Assembly: GCA_018267155.1 (NCBI GenBank)
Contig: JAFDZE010000011.1
Location: forward strand, 1-45,085
Direction of reading: 5' to 3'
DNA length: 45,085 bases
DNA from: Bacteroidota bacterium
Lineage (GTDB): Bacteria; Bacteroidota; Bacteroidia; Flavobacteriales_F; PHOS-HE28
Numbering within the stretch: the first letter of the stretch is position 1; each line of letters begins with the position of its first letter. The notes under the pieces were generated by a model. The model searched no databases. It saw only the letters and a list, made by a program, of their open reading frames with translations, and was not told the DNA's origin. Of this stretch, positions 15,859 to 23,900 are shown piece after piece. The position numbers and the translations under genes were made by a program.

Positions 15859-16992
15859 TTGCGAGACGTATTCATCACCCGCGTGTCGGGTTTCCTGCCG
15901 AACGACCCGGTCAGCAACGAGGACATGGAGACCGTTCTCGGCCTGATCGGGGGCCAGCGCTCGCGCGCCCGGGGCATCGTGCTGCGCAACAACGGCATAC
16001 GGCAGCGGCACTACGCGCTGGACCGCGCTGGGAACATCACCCACACCAACGCGCAGCTCGCGGCGCAGGCGGTAAGGGCGCTCGAAGGTGATGGCCTTGC
16101 GCTGAGCGAACTCGAAGTGCTGGCCTGCGGCACCTCCTCGCCCGATCAATTCCTGCCCTCGCACGCCGCGCAGGTGCATGGCGAACTGGGCCACGCACCG
16201 CTGGAGATCATGAGCATGGCCGGGGCCTGCTGCAGCGGCATGCATGCCCTGAAATCCGCGTACCTCCATGTGGCCAGCGGTATGGCACGCAACGCCGTGG
16301 CCACGGGCAGCGAGCTCACCGGTCCCATGATGCGCGCGGGCAACTTCGAGCAGGAGACCGAACGCTATCGCGAACTGGAGCAGGACCCGATCATCGGTTT
16401 CGAGAAGGAATTCCTTCGCTGGATGCTTTCTGATGGTGCCGCCGCAGTGCTATTGGAAGCTGCTCCACGCGGCCCGTTGAGCCTGCGCCTGGAATGGATC
16501 GAGAGCCGGTCATTCGCGAACGAACTCGACGTGTGCATGTACTCCGGAGGCGACAAGGACGCCGAAGGCCGGTTCCAAGGATGGAAAAACTACGTACCCC
16601 AGGACCTGGCCTCCCGGTCCATCTTCACCATGAAGCAGGACGTGAAACTGCTCAGCCGCAACATCGTACCGATCGGCGTGCGCTATTTGCGTGAGGTCTT
16701 CGAGCGGCGCAAGCTGGACCCGGCACGCGTCGATCACATGCTGGTGCATTATTCCTCCATGTTCTTCCGCGATAAGCTGCACGACGAAATGGTGGGGCAG
16801 GGCATCGGCATACCGTTGGACAAGTGGTTCGTGAACCTGCCACAGGTGGGCAACGTGGGCTCAGCCTCCATTTTCCTGCAACTGCGCGACCTGCTGGCCG
16901 GGGGCCTCGTGAAGAAGGGCCAGCACGTGCTGCTCATGGTGCCGGAGAGCGCACGGTTCAGCTACGCCTTCGCGCTGCTGACGGCCGTATGA
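15859..16992 (+). CDS. darB: DarB-like ketosynthase III (dialkylresorcinol-forming)
   Basis: The protein has 377 residues. The start is TTG at 15859, giving RDVFITRVSGFLPNDPVSNEDME, which matches the beginning of the family; the next in-frame ATG would remove the first strand. The thiolase fold shows the nucleophile region AGACCSG with Cys125, the His motif LVHYSS and the Asn motif VGNVGSAS, equivalent to the Cys-His-Asn triad of KAS III enzymes. DarB condenses a beta-ketoacyl thioester with an enoyl thioester and cyclises the product; DarA then aromatises it. The longer-than-FabH length and the darA neighbour favour DarB over housekeeping FabH. Confidence 0.85.
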   Translation: MRDVFITRVSGFLPNDPVSNEDMETVLGLIGGQRSRARGIVLRNNGIRQRHYALDRAGNITHTNAQLAAQAVRALEGDGLALSELEVLACGTSSPDQFLPSHAAQVHGELGHAPLEIMSMAGACCSGMHALKSAYLHVASGMARNAVATGSELTGPMMRAGNFEQETERYRELEQDPIIGFEKEFLRWMLSDGAAAVLLEAAPRGPLSLRLEWIESRSFANELDVCMYSGGDKDAEGRFQGWKNYVPQDLASRSIFTMKQDVKLLSRNIVPIGVRYLREVFERRKLDPARVDHMLVHYSSMFFRDKLHDEMVGQGIGIPLDKWFVNLPQVGNVGSASIFLQLRDLLAGGLVKKGQHVLLMVPESARFSYAFALLTAV

Positions 16993-17008
16993 GACCCGCT
17001 GCCACGGC

Positions 17009-17016
17009 TATCTTCG
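17009..17016 (+). promoter_or_regulatory. Candidate -7 element before the HTH-like gene
   Basis: TATCTTCG matches seven of eight positions of TAnnTTTG, 46 bases before the ATG at 17063, in a 70-base gap that also holds an AT-rich stretch (TCTAAAATAA). It could start a transcript for the BtrH/ABC/ketosynthase part of the locus. No -33 element is clear. Confidence 0.3.
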
Positions 17017-17062
17017 CGCTTCTAAAATAACCTCGGGCTTCCCGGGGCCGCGCTGCACCAAC

Positions 17063-17464
17063 ATGAAAAAGGAGGAGGTCCCTCAGGACGACGCCAACAT
17101 GCTGGAAGGCAAGTTCCGCGTGGTGAAATACGCCCTGAACGAAAAAGGCGAATACGAAAAGGTACCCAGTGTGGGCTGGGAGCCCGAGAACACGGCATTG
17201 GAACAGGCCTGGGATCTGATCCACGAAAAGGTGGAAGCCGCCCGCCAAGCGGTGATCACCGGGAAACTCAGCCCATTGGCCTACCACATGGAGAAGAACA
17301 TGATGGATGCGGGGCTACTGGGCAAACACATGGGCCTGCCCACCCGCAAAGTGAAGCGCCACCTGGAGCCAACGGGGTTCGCCACATTGGATGCCGCCAC
17401 GTTGCAACGCTACGCCGATGCCTTGCAACTGACGGTGGCCGAACTCCAGCACGTGCCGCGATGA
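17063..17464 (+). CDS. Small protein with C-terminal HTH-like domain, lipid-locus associated
   Basis: This 133-residue soluble protein has an acidic N-terminus (MKKEEVPQDDAN), a basic/aromatic segment FRVVKYALNEKGEYEKVPS, a helical middle (WDLIHEKVEAARQAVITGKLSP), and a C-terminus GLLGKHMGLPTRKVKRHLEP followed by ATLQRYADALQLTVAEL. The last part looks like a degenerate Xre/Cro helix-turn-helix in which the second helix would contact DNA. A similar small protein accompanies, as far as I recall, dar/flexirubin loci of other Bacteroidota. It could be a local regulator or an assembly factor; neither is established. The stop overlaps the BtrH-like gene by four bases. Confidence 0.65.
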   Translation: MKKEEVPQDDANMLEGKFRVVKYALNEKGEYEKVPSVGWEPENTALEQAWDLIHEKVEAARQAVITGKLSPLAYHMEKNMMDAGLLGKHMGLPTRKVKRHLEPTGFATLDAATLQRYADALQLTVAELQHVPR

Positions 17465-18477
17465 GCAACAGCGTGGTCATCCCCTTCGAACACCAGCAGA
17501 GCGCGCACTGCGAGACCGGCGTGCTCAGCAACCTCATGCGCTTCCATGGAATGCGCGTGTCGGAACCCATGGCCTTCGGTATCGGTTCAGGGCTCTTCTA
17601 CAGCCACATGCCGTTCATCAAGCTCAATGGCATACCGGTAACCAGTTATCGCATACTGCCGGGCCACATCTTCAAGCGCTTCTCGCGCAACATGGGCGTG
17701 GAAATGCGCCGGATCAAATTCCGCGATCCCCGGGAGGCCATGGATGAGCTGGACCGTACACTGGACAAGGGCCTGCCCGCCGGCATGCTCACCAGTGTGT
17801 TCTACCTGCCGTACCTGCCCAAGGCCTTCCGTTTCCACTTCAACGGGCACAACATCGTGGTCTTCGGGCGCGAAGGCGACGAGTACCTGGTGAGCGACCC
17901 CGTGATGGAGACCCCCGCACGCATCCATCGCACCGCGCTCATGCGCGCGCGCTTCGCCAAGGGCATGCCCGACATCAAGGGGCGCATGTACTACCCGGTG
18001 CGTGTACCCGGCGATGCCGATACCGCGGCTGCGGCCATCAAGGGCCTGCGGCGCACGGCGCGTGACATGGTGAACACCCCGATCAGCATGTTCGGTGCCA
18101 AGGGCATCCCCTATCTGGCCGGCAAGCTGCGCAATTACGAACGCAAGCTGGGCGAGAAGGACGCGCGCCTGGCGCTGGGCAACCTGATCCGCATGCAGGA
18201 GGAGATCGGTACCGGTGGAGCGGGATTCCGCTTCATGTTCGCCGCCTTCCTGCAGGAGGCCGCCACACTCACCGGAAAGCCCGCACTACGGGAACATGCC
18301 CTGACCATGACGCGTATCGGTGACGCCTGGCGCGACTTCGCCTTTGATGCCGGGCGCGTGTGCAAGGCACGGGCGACGGCCGACATCACCTACGACACCC
18401 TGGCCGACAAGCTGGTGGCCATCGGCCGACAGGAGACCGCGCTGTTCAAGGAACTCGCCCGCATCCCCAAGGCATGA
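17461..18477 (+). CDS. BtrH N-terminal-domain acyltransferase-like protein
   Basis: The protein has 338 residues, starting at ATG 17461. The N-terminus HQQSAHCETGVLSNLMRFHG has the His16-Cys17-Glu signature of the BtrH_N (C39 peptidase-like) domain, with a second conserved-looking GHNIVVFGREGDEYLVSDP near residue 135 that supplies His and Asp for a catalytic triad. In butirosin biosynthesis BtrH moves an acyl group from an acyl carrier protein to an amine. By analogy this protein may move a polyketide or fatty acyl chain from a carrier protein to an acceptor, possibly the resorcinol hydroxyl, but that is inference. The C-terminal half is helical, without recognisable motifs. The gene is coupled on both sides by ATGA overlaps. 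Confidence 0.75.
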   Translation: MSNSVVIPFEHQQSAHCETGVLSNLMRFHGMRVSEPMAFGIGSGLFYSHMPFIKLNGIPVTSYRILPGHIFKRFSRNMGVEMRRIKFRDPREAMDELDRTLDKGLPAGMLTSVFYLPYLPKAFRFHFNGHNIVVFGREGDEYLVSDPVMETPARIHRTALMRARFAKGMPDIKGRMYYPVRVPGDADTAAAAIKGLRRTARDMVNTPISMFGAKGIPYLAGKLRNYERKLGEKDARLALGNLIRMQEEIGTGGAGFRFMFAAFLQEAATLTGKPALREHALTMTRIGDAWRDFAFDAGRVCKARATADITYDTLADKLVAIGRQETALFKELARIPKA

Positions 18478-19220
18478 CCGTTCCGGACATCCGTGCCGAG
18501 GGCCTGGTCCAGCGATACCGGCACAGCGGTACGAACGCGGTGGATGGACTGGACCTGGAGGTGCGGTCCGGCGAATTCCTCGGCCTGCTCGGGCCGAACG
18601 GCGCGGGCAAGACCACGCTCATCTCCATGCTCACCGGCGTATTGCGCCCCACGGCCGGTCAGGCGTTCATCCAAGGGCTGGACATCGTGGCGGAAACCCA
18701 ACGGGTCCACGGGCTGATCGGCTTCGTTCCACAGGAGATCGCGCTGTACGGTGAATTCACCGCCCGTGAGAACCTGGCCTTCTTCGGTCGGCTGCAAGGA
18801 CTGGACAGGGCCACCGTACGCGAACACGGCAACCACCTGCTGGAGCGCGCGGGCCTGCTCGATCGTGCCGATGAGCCGGTGCGCCGCTGGTCGGGTGGCA
18901 TGCAACGCCGGCTCAACCTGGTGACCGCCCTGCTCCACCGTCCCCCCATCGTCTTCCTGGATGAGCCCACGGCCGGCATCGACGTCCAGAGCCGCGCCGC
19001 CATCCGCGAATTGCTGATGGAAGTGCATGCGGAAGGCGTCACCCTGGTGTACACCTCGCATCATCTGGAAGAAGCGGAACGGCTGTGCAGCAGGGTGGTC
19101 ATTGTTGATCATGGGAAAGTGGTAGCCGAAGTGACCGATCCGCAGGCGCTCGCGGCGCACGAAAGGCTGGAGGACCTCTTCCTCCAGGTCACGGGCAGGG
19201 AACTCCGGGACCGCTCATGA
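18474..19220 (+). CDS. ABC transporter ATP-binding protein
   Basis: The protein has 248 residues and a complete ABC ATPase core: Walker A GPNGAGKTT (40-48), Q-loop Gln87 (FVPQEIALYGEFT), signature WSGGMQRR (139-146), Walker B IVFLDEPTAG (159-168) and H-loop His196 (YTSHHLEEAE). The Q-loop region and LDEPTAGIDVQSR resemble DrrA/CcmA-type exporters of lipids and antibiotics. It starts inside the BtrH-like stop and ends inside the permease start, so the pair forms one transporter, probably exporting the lipid or pigment made by this locus, or a precursor, to the outer membrane. Confidence 0.92.
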   Translation: MTVPDIRAEGLVQRYRHSGTNAVDGLDLEVRSGEFLGLLGPNGAGKTTLISMLTGVLRPTAGQAFIQGLDIVAETQRVHGLIGFVPQEIALYGEFTARENLAFFGRLQGLDRATVREHGNHLLERAGLLDRADEPVRRWSGGMQRRLNLVTALLHRPPIVFLDEPTAGIDVQSRAAIRELLMEVHAEGVTLVYTSHHLEEAERLCSRVVIVDHGKVVAEVTDPQALAAHERLEDLFLQVTGRELRDRS

Positions 19221-20506
19221 TCACGCGCATCCGGGCCCACATCAGCAAGGAGTTGCTCCTCCTGTTCCGCGACCGGGCCGGACTGGCGCTGCTCTTCGCG
19301 ATGCCCGCATGCCTCGTGGTCATCATGGCCTTGGTGCAGGACGCACCATTCCGCGACTTCAGCGACCGGCAACTACAAGTGGTGTACAAGGACCTGGATC
19401 GGGGCGACGTGGGTCGACAATTGCGCGAAGGACTGGAACGTTCCGGCTCCTTCACCATCACCGACGGCACCGGTATGACGCCGGGAATGTTCCTTGATGC
19501 GATACGCAAAGGGCAGTATCAGGTAGGCATCATGGTACCCGAAGGGGCTTCGAAGGTTCTCGAAGCAAGAGCCAGCAGCACCATTTCCAGCGTGTTCGGG
19601 CCGCTCACCGGAACCGGGACCGGCCCCGGGGCCGAGTTGGACAGCGCAACAGTGCGGGTGATCATGGATCCCGAAGTCAAACACGCGTTCCGGCAACTCG
19701 TGCACGCATCGGTGCGGGGCATCCTCAGCGGCCTCAGCTCCGATCGCTTGTTGGACGGGATGCGCGCGGAGTTGGAACAGGTCACCGGCGACAGCCTCGT
19801 GATGCCGGTGGTGACGGAGCCGTTCGTGGACCTGCATGAGGAGATGGCGGGCGGCGAACTCATGGGCGAGCGCGTGGCGCACGATTCCACCCAGCACAAC
19901 GTACCGGCCTGGACCGTCTTCGCCATGTTCTTCACGGTGGTCCTGCTCGGCGGCAACATGGTGAAGGAGCGCGAGTCGGGCCGCATGCTGCGCTTGCTCA
20001 CCATGCCCGGCGGCACCGGGGAGCGCATACTTGGCCGCATGACCGCTTACCTGATGGTGTGCGTAGCGCAGGGCATTCTGCTGGTGCTGATCGGGATGTG
20101 GTTCCTGCCATTGATCGGGCTGCCGCAGCTGCGCGTAGCCGGTCCGTCCATGATCGTTCTGCTGTTCATCGCCGCCGTCCCCACTGCACTTGCGGCCACT
20201 TCGCTCGGCGTGCTGGTGGGCTCCATGAGCCGCAGCCAGCAGCAGTCAGCCGTTCTCGGATCCACGTTCGTGGTGATCATGTCGGCCATCGGAGGCATCT
20301 GGGTCCCCTTGTACATCATGCCGCCGGCGATGCGCGCACTGGGGCAGCTGTCGCCGTTGCATTGGGGACTGGAAGCCTTCAATGTACCCTTGCTGCGCGA
20401 AGGCGACCTGTGGGAGTTGCTGCCCAGCGTGGCACCATTGCTGCTTTTTTCCGTCGTTTGCATCATCGCGGCCATCGTCGCCGAACGGAGAGCCACCTAC
20501 CGATGA
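19217..20506 (+). CDS. ABC-2 type transporter permease
   Basis: This 429-residue membrane protein has the ABC-2 layout: one N-terminal helix after KELLLLFRDRAGLALLFAMPACLVVIM, a large extracytoplasmic domain of about 200 residues (FSDRQLQVVYKDLDRGDVG onward), then five helices at the C-terminal end, beginning NVPAWTVFAMFFTVVLLGGNMVKERESGRMLR, which is the typical coupling-helix segment. The last helix is LLLFSVVCIIAAIVAERR. It is partner of the ATPase encoded just upstream. A large periplasmic loop of this kind is common in lipid and lipopeptide exporters. The stop overlaps the ketosynthase start by four bases. Confidence 0.88.
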   Translation: MITRIRAHISKELLLLFRDRAGLALLFAMPACLVVIMALVQDAPFRDFSDRQLQVVYKDLDRGDVGRQLREGLERSGSFTITDGTGMTPGMFLDAIRKGQYQVGIMVPEGASKVLEARASSTISSVFGPLTGTGTGPGAELDSATVRVIMDPEVKHAFRQLVHASVRGILSGLSSDRLLDGMRAELEQVTGDSLVMPVVTEPFVDLHEEMAGGELMGERVAHDSTQHNVPAWTVFAMFFTVVLLGGNMVKERESGRMLRLLTMPGGTGERILGRMTAYLMVCVAQGILLVLIGMWFLPLIGLPQLRVAGPSMIVLLFIAAVPTALAATSLGVLVGSMSRSQQQSAVLGSTFVVIMSAIGGIWVPLYIMPPAMRALGQLSPLHWGLEAFNVPLLREGDLWELLPSVAPLLLFSVVCIIAAIVAERRATYR

Positions 20507-21711
20507 GACAGGATGCGGTCCATGTGACCGGCATGGGCATGGTAACGGCCATCGGCGTTGGTGTCGAGGCCAACCTGGCATCCTTGCTCGCGGAGCGGAC
20601 CGGCATCGGCCCCATCACACGGCTGGTCACGCGTCATCGGGGAAAGATCCCTGCCGCCGAGGTGCGGATGGGCGACATGGAACTGTCCGCGATCGCCGCA
20701 CCCGCCGATACGCGCGGCTGGACACGTGCCGCCTTGCTGGGCCTGGCCGCGGTACGCGAGGCGACGTTGCAGGCAGGCCTCGACCCACGCGGTCCGCGGA
20801 TCGGCCTCATCTCCGCCACCACGGCGGGCGGCATCGACAAGAGTGAGGGCATCTACGACCGGTTCTTCGATAATGCCCCCTCAGACGAGGTATTGGAGTA
20901 CATCGGCACGCACGACCCCGGCGAACACGCGGAGCGCATCGCACACGAGTTGGGCATGAGCAGCGTGGTGACCACGGTGAGCACGGCCTGTTCCTCCTCG
21001 GCCAACGCCATCGGCTTCGCCGCGCGCCTCATCCGGGCTGGTCTGTTGGATGCCGCCATAGCCGGTGGTACAGATGCGCTGAACAAATTCACCCTCAATG
21101 GCTTCAACAGTCTGATGATCCTGGATCCGCAGGCGTGCAGGCCATTCGACGGGACCCGGGCAGGGCTCAACCTCGGCGAAGCCGGGGCTTACGTTGTGCT
21201 TGAAAGCGCGACACACGCACGGCGGCGTGGTGCGGCGCCTCTGGCCCTTGTCAACGGGTTCGCCAATACCAACGAGGCTTACCATGCTACCGCTTCATCA
21301 CCCGATGGGGAAGGCGCACGTAAGGCCATGGACCGGGCGCTCGCATCAGCCGGTCTGCGCCCACAGGACATCAGCCACGTGAACACGCACGGCACCGGCA
21401 CGCTGAACAACGATGCCTCCGAAGGGCTGGCCATGCACCGCCTGTTCGAAGGGAAGGTACCTCCGTTCACCAGTACGAAATCGTTCACCGGGCATACGCT
21501 GGGCGCTGCCGGCGCGGTGGAGGCCATCTACGCCGTGCTGGCGATCCGGGCAGGTGCGCATTTCGCCACGCTGCGTCACGGCTCTGTGCTGGCCGAAGCT
21601 CCCGTGGTACCGGTCCTCCGTTCCTCCAGCGGGCATGCCATCACCCATGTACTCTCCAATTCATTCGGATTCGGAGGTAACAATACTTCACTCATCCTAT
21701 CAGCCCCGTGA
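20503..21711 (+). CDS. Beta-ketoacyl-ACP synthase (KAS I/II type)
   Basis: The protein has 402 residues, starting at ATG 20503. It has the full catalytic triad of condensing enzymes: Cys163 (STACSSS), His296 (NTHGTGT) and His331 (KSFTGHTLGAAG), plus Lys326, and the C-terminal SNSFGFGGNN. It would extend an acyl chain on an acyl carrier protein with malonyl units. The pairing with a degenerate partner encoded immediately downstream (GTGA overlap) is the KS/chain-length-factor arrangement of type II polyketide and aryl-polyene/flexirubin systems, so a specialised role is more likely than housekeeping FabF. Confidence 0.92.
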   Translation: MRQDAVHVTGMGMVTAIGVGVEANLASLLAERTGIGPITRLVTRHRGKIPAAEVRMGDMELSAIAAPADTRGWTRAALLGLAAVREATLQAGLDPRGPRIGLISATTAGGIDKSEGIYDRFFDNAPSDEVLEYIGTHDPGEHAERIAHELGMSSVVTTVSTACSSSANAIGFAARLIRAGLLDAAIAGGTDALNKFTLNGFNSLMILDPQACRPFDGTRAGLNLGEAGAYVVLESATHARRRGAAPLALVNGFANTNEAYHATASSPDGEGARKAMDRALASAGLRPQDISHVNTHGTGTLNNDASEGLAMHRLFEGKVPPFTSTKSFTGHTLGAAGAVEAIYAVLAIRAGAHFATLRHGSVLAEAPVVPVLRSSSGHAITHVLSNSFGFGGNNTSLILSAP

Positions 21712-22766
21712 AAGCGGATGTGCACATCGTCGGCGCGAGTATGATCGGGCCGCAACCCGGTTTCGGTCGCGATGCCCTGGAACGCGTGGTCGCCTATGAC
21801 ACCCATCCGATGAAGGCGATGGAGCCCGACCTGTCGGGTTACGTGGACCCCATGCGCGGTCGTCGCATGGCCAAGGTGGCCCGGATCAGTCTGGGGTGCG
21901 GGCTCCAGGCACTGGAACGTGCAGGTGTGGCAAGACCGGAGGCCATCATCGTGGGCACGGGCCTCGGCTGCATGGAAAGCACCGAGCGCTTTTTCGCTTC
22001 GGTCCTTCAGCAGGATGAGGAAGCACCGAGCCCGGTCGCCTTCATCCAGAGCACGCACAACAACGTGGCGGGTCAACTGGCCCTCGCCGTAAAATGCACC
22101 GGGTACAATTTCACGTACCTGCACCGCGGTCTCTCGTTCACCAGTGCGTTACTGGACGCGTGGTTGCAAGTGGGGCGCGAGGGGGCCCGCAACGTGCTGG
22201 CCGGTGGCGCCGAGGTGATCACGGACGATTACTTCATCACCCAACGTCATACAGGGATATGGAAACCCGCGATCAAGAGCAACCTGAGCGTGCTCAACAG
22301 TACGGACACCGGCGCACTGTGCGGTGAAGGCGCGGCCTTCTTCGTGCTGGACAACGTCCCTCGTGGAAAGGACAGCGTGCGGATCCGCGATGTGGACATC
22401 TCTTGGCGCGGTGATGCCAAAGGTATCGTACCACATGTCAAGGATTTCATCCGGCGGAATGGACTTGCGCCAGGGGACATCGACCTGGTCATGTTGGGGC
22501 CCAATGGCGATGCGGTGCAGGATCGTGGGTACGACCCCACCGCCGCGCTGCTCCCGCAGGCCACGGTGGCCACCTTCAAACCGCTGTGTGGCGAATACTA
22601 CGCGGCGAATGCCTTCGGTCTCTGGCTCTGCCGCTCGGCCATGGTAACGGGCGGCCTGCCACCTGAAGTGGTGCTGCACGGATCAGCACGCGGCGACTTC
22701 CGTCGCGTACTCCTTTACGATCACTACCAGCTGAAGGACCACTCGCTGGTGCTGCTGGAGCGGTGA
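21708..22766 (+). CDS. Chain-length-factor-like ketosynthase homologue lacking the catalytic triad
   Basis: The protein has 352 residues. The start is GTG 21708, overlapping the ketosynthase stop. The thiolase fold is recognisable (AIIVGTGLGCMESTERFF, STHNNVAGQLALAV, VLAGGAEVITDDYF, GEGAAFFVLDN), but the nucleophile position falls in NFTYLHRGLSFTSALLD (134-150) with no Cys, and the two His motifs are replaced by MLGPNGDAVQD and FKPLCGEYYAANAFG. It therefore cannot condense by itself and most likely forms a heterodimer with the preceding ketosynthase, setting chain length. It is the last + strand gene of the lipid locus, with a long inverted repeat after it. Confidence 0.82.
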   Translation: MKADVHIVGASMIGPQPGFGRDALERVVAYDTHPMKAMEPDLSGYVDPMRGRRMAKVARISLGCGLQALERAGVARPEAIIVGTGLGCMESTERFFASVLQQDEEAPSPVAFIQSTHNNVAGQLALAVKCTGYNFTYLHRGLSFTSALLDAWLQVGREGARNVLAGGAEVITDDYFITQRHTGIWKPAIKSNLSVLNSTDTGALCGEGAAFFVLDNVPRGKDSVRIRDVDISWRGDAKGIVPHVKDFIRRNGLAPGDIDLVMLGPNGDAVQDRGYDPTAALLPQATVATFKPLCGEYYAANAFGLWLCRSAMVTGGLPPEVVLHGSARGDFRRVLLYDHYQLKDHSLVLLER

Positions 22767-22803
22767 GGGGCGCACGGTAGGCCAACTATTCCTACCCACC
22801 CTC

Positions 22804-22866
22804 CCGCAGGGTCTGCGCTCCCTGGCTGCCGAAGCGCCTGGCGAAGGCATGCTCGCGACCCTGCGG
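22804..22866. repeat. Long inverted repeat between convergent operons
   Basis: CCGCAGGGTC (22804-22813) is perfectly complementary to GACCCTGCGG (22857-22866), and the stem extends by three more pairs (GCG with CGC) past one bulged T. The roughly 36-base loop contains a smaller self-complementary part. It lies in the 109-base gap between two convergent genes, so it may end transcription from both sides. There is no T-run on either side, so it is not a classical intrinsic terminator; a mobile intergenic palindrome is the alternative. Confidence 0.6.
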
Positions 22867-22875
22867 CATCCCGCC

Positions 22876-23895
22876 CTACCCCATGTACCGCTCCCGGATG
22901 AACCGGTGGTAGAAACGAGTAGCGTTCACCTTCGTCGCTATGAACTTCGCAGCGCGTTCACGGTACTCATGCGGATCCAGAAGCAGCATTCGCTCGATCG
23001 CTGAGAACGCATCCGGTCCGTTGGTGGTGTTGGCCACCAGGCCGAAGCCCTCCATTTCGTGCAAATGTGCGGCGCGATAGGTGCTCACGAAAACCACGGG
23101 CACGCCAAGTACAGCGGCCTCGGCCCCGGTGGTGGTCCCTTCGGTGATCACGATACGTGCGAACCGCAACGCATGGTGGAACCGCTCCGGTGGTATCTTC
23201 ATCACATAGGGCTCCAGCTCGGACGGAACACCGCGTTCGGAGGTGATGAAAACCTTCATACGCCCGGATAACCGACGCACCAGCTCCACCTTTTCATCCA
23301 CGGACAAGCCTTTCAGTCCAACGTCGTGGGTAGCATTCCACGAAACGAACCGCAGGATGGCGTACGGCTCATCCGGCGCCACCTTCAACCAGTCCAGTAT
23401 CCCGGGATCGGGCATGTAGAACTCCGGATGGAGGTAGGCCAGTTCATGATAACTGTCGTAACGCACCTGCTTCGGGCCGAGGTCCTTGTTCAGCACCTTG
23501 GGGGTCAGGATCGCATCCACAAAGGGTCGCCAGAGGCGTACCTGTTCCATGTTGCCGGTGTCCTCGATGGCCAGGCACTTCGCACGGAGCAGTGGCGACG
23601 CGTGCGCTCCGTAAATCGTACCGTGGCCTACGATCAGATCCGGACGGAAGCGCAGTCCGGTGCGCAGCATGGCCAGGTCGTAGCGCAGGAGCCCCCACAG
23701 CTTTCCCGTCAGCGACCGGTAGTGCGGGCCGAAACTCACATGGTCAAAGCCCTCGTGCGCGATGAGCGCCATCTCGTGCTCCTTCACCCGCGAGGTGAAC
23801 AGCACCTGGGCACCATCGACCATGAGGAGGCGCGCCAGATGTTTGAAGAGGTGGACATGCCCAGGGTGGCCGATATCGAACAATACCTTGAACAT
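22876..23895 (-). CDS. DUF354-family protein (GT-B-like)
   Basis: The protein has 339 residues from ATG 23895; a TTG at 23904, overlapping the upstream stop (TTGA), would add three residues and is also possible. The opening KVLFDIGHPGHVHLFKHLARLL is the signature of DUF354 proteins, which have the two-domain GT-B/UDP-GlcNAc 2-epimerase-like fold. PDLIVGHGTIYGAHAS and the C-terminal ITEGTTTGAEAAVLGVPVVFVSTYRAAHLHEMEGFG, which resembles a nucleotide-sugar binding site, support this. Such genes are common in archaeal and bacterial glycan loci but their reaction is not settled. It is the last gene of the - strand locus. Confidence 0.78.
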   Translation of the reverse strand: MFKVLFDIGHPGHVHLFKHLARLLMVDGAQVLFTSRVKEHEMALIAHEGFDHVSFGPHYRSLTGKLWGLLRYDLAMLRTGLRFRPDLIVGHGTIYGAHASPLLRAKCLAIEDTGNMEQVRLWRPFVDAILTPKVLNKDLGPKQVRYDSYHELAYLHPEFYMPDPGILDWLKVAPDEPYAILRFVSWNATHDVGLKGLSVDEKVELVRRLSGRMKVFITSERGVPSELEPYVMKIPPERFHHALRFARIVITEGTTTGAEAAVLGVPVVFVSTYRAAHLHEMEGFGLVANTTNGPDAFSAIERMLLLDPHEYRERAAKFIATKVNATRFYHRFIRERYMG

Positions 23896-23900
23896 GGTGC

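Noticed and set aside
15859-16992. Reading the KAS III-like gene as housekeeping FabH
   Set aside because: The protein is longer than FabH, has an atypical nucleophile segment (GACCSG) and sits directly after darA, which favours DarB.
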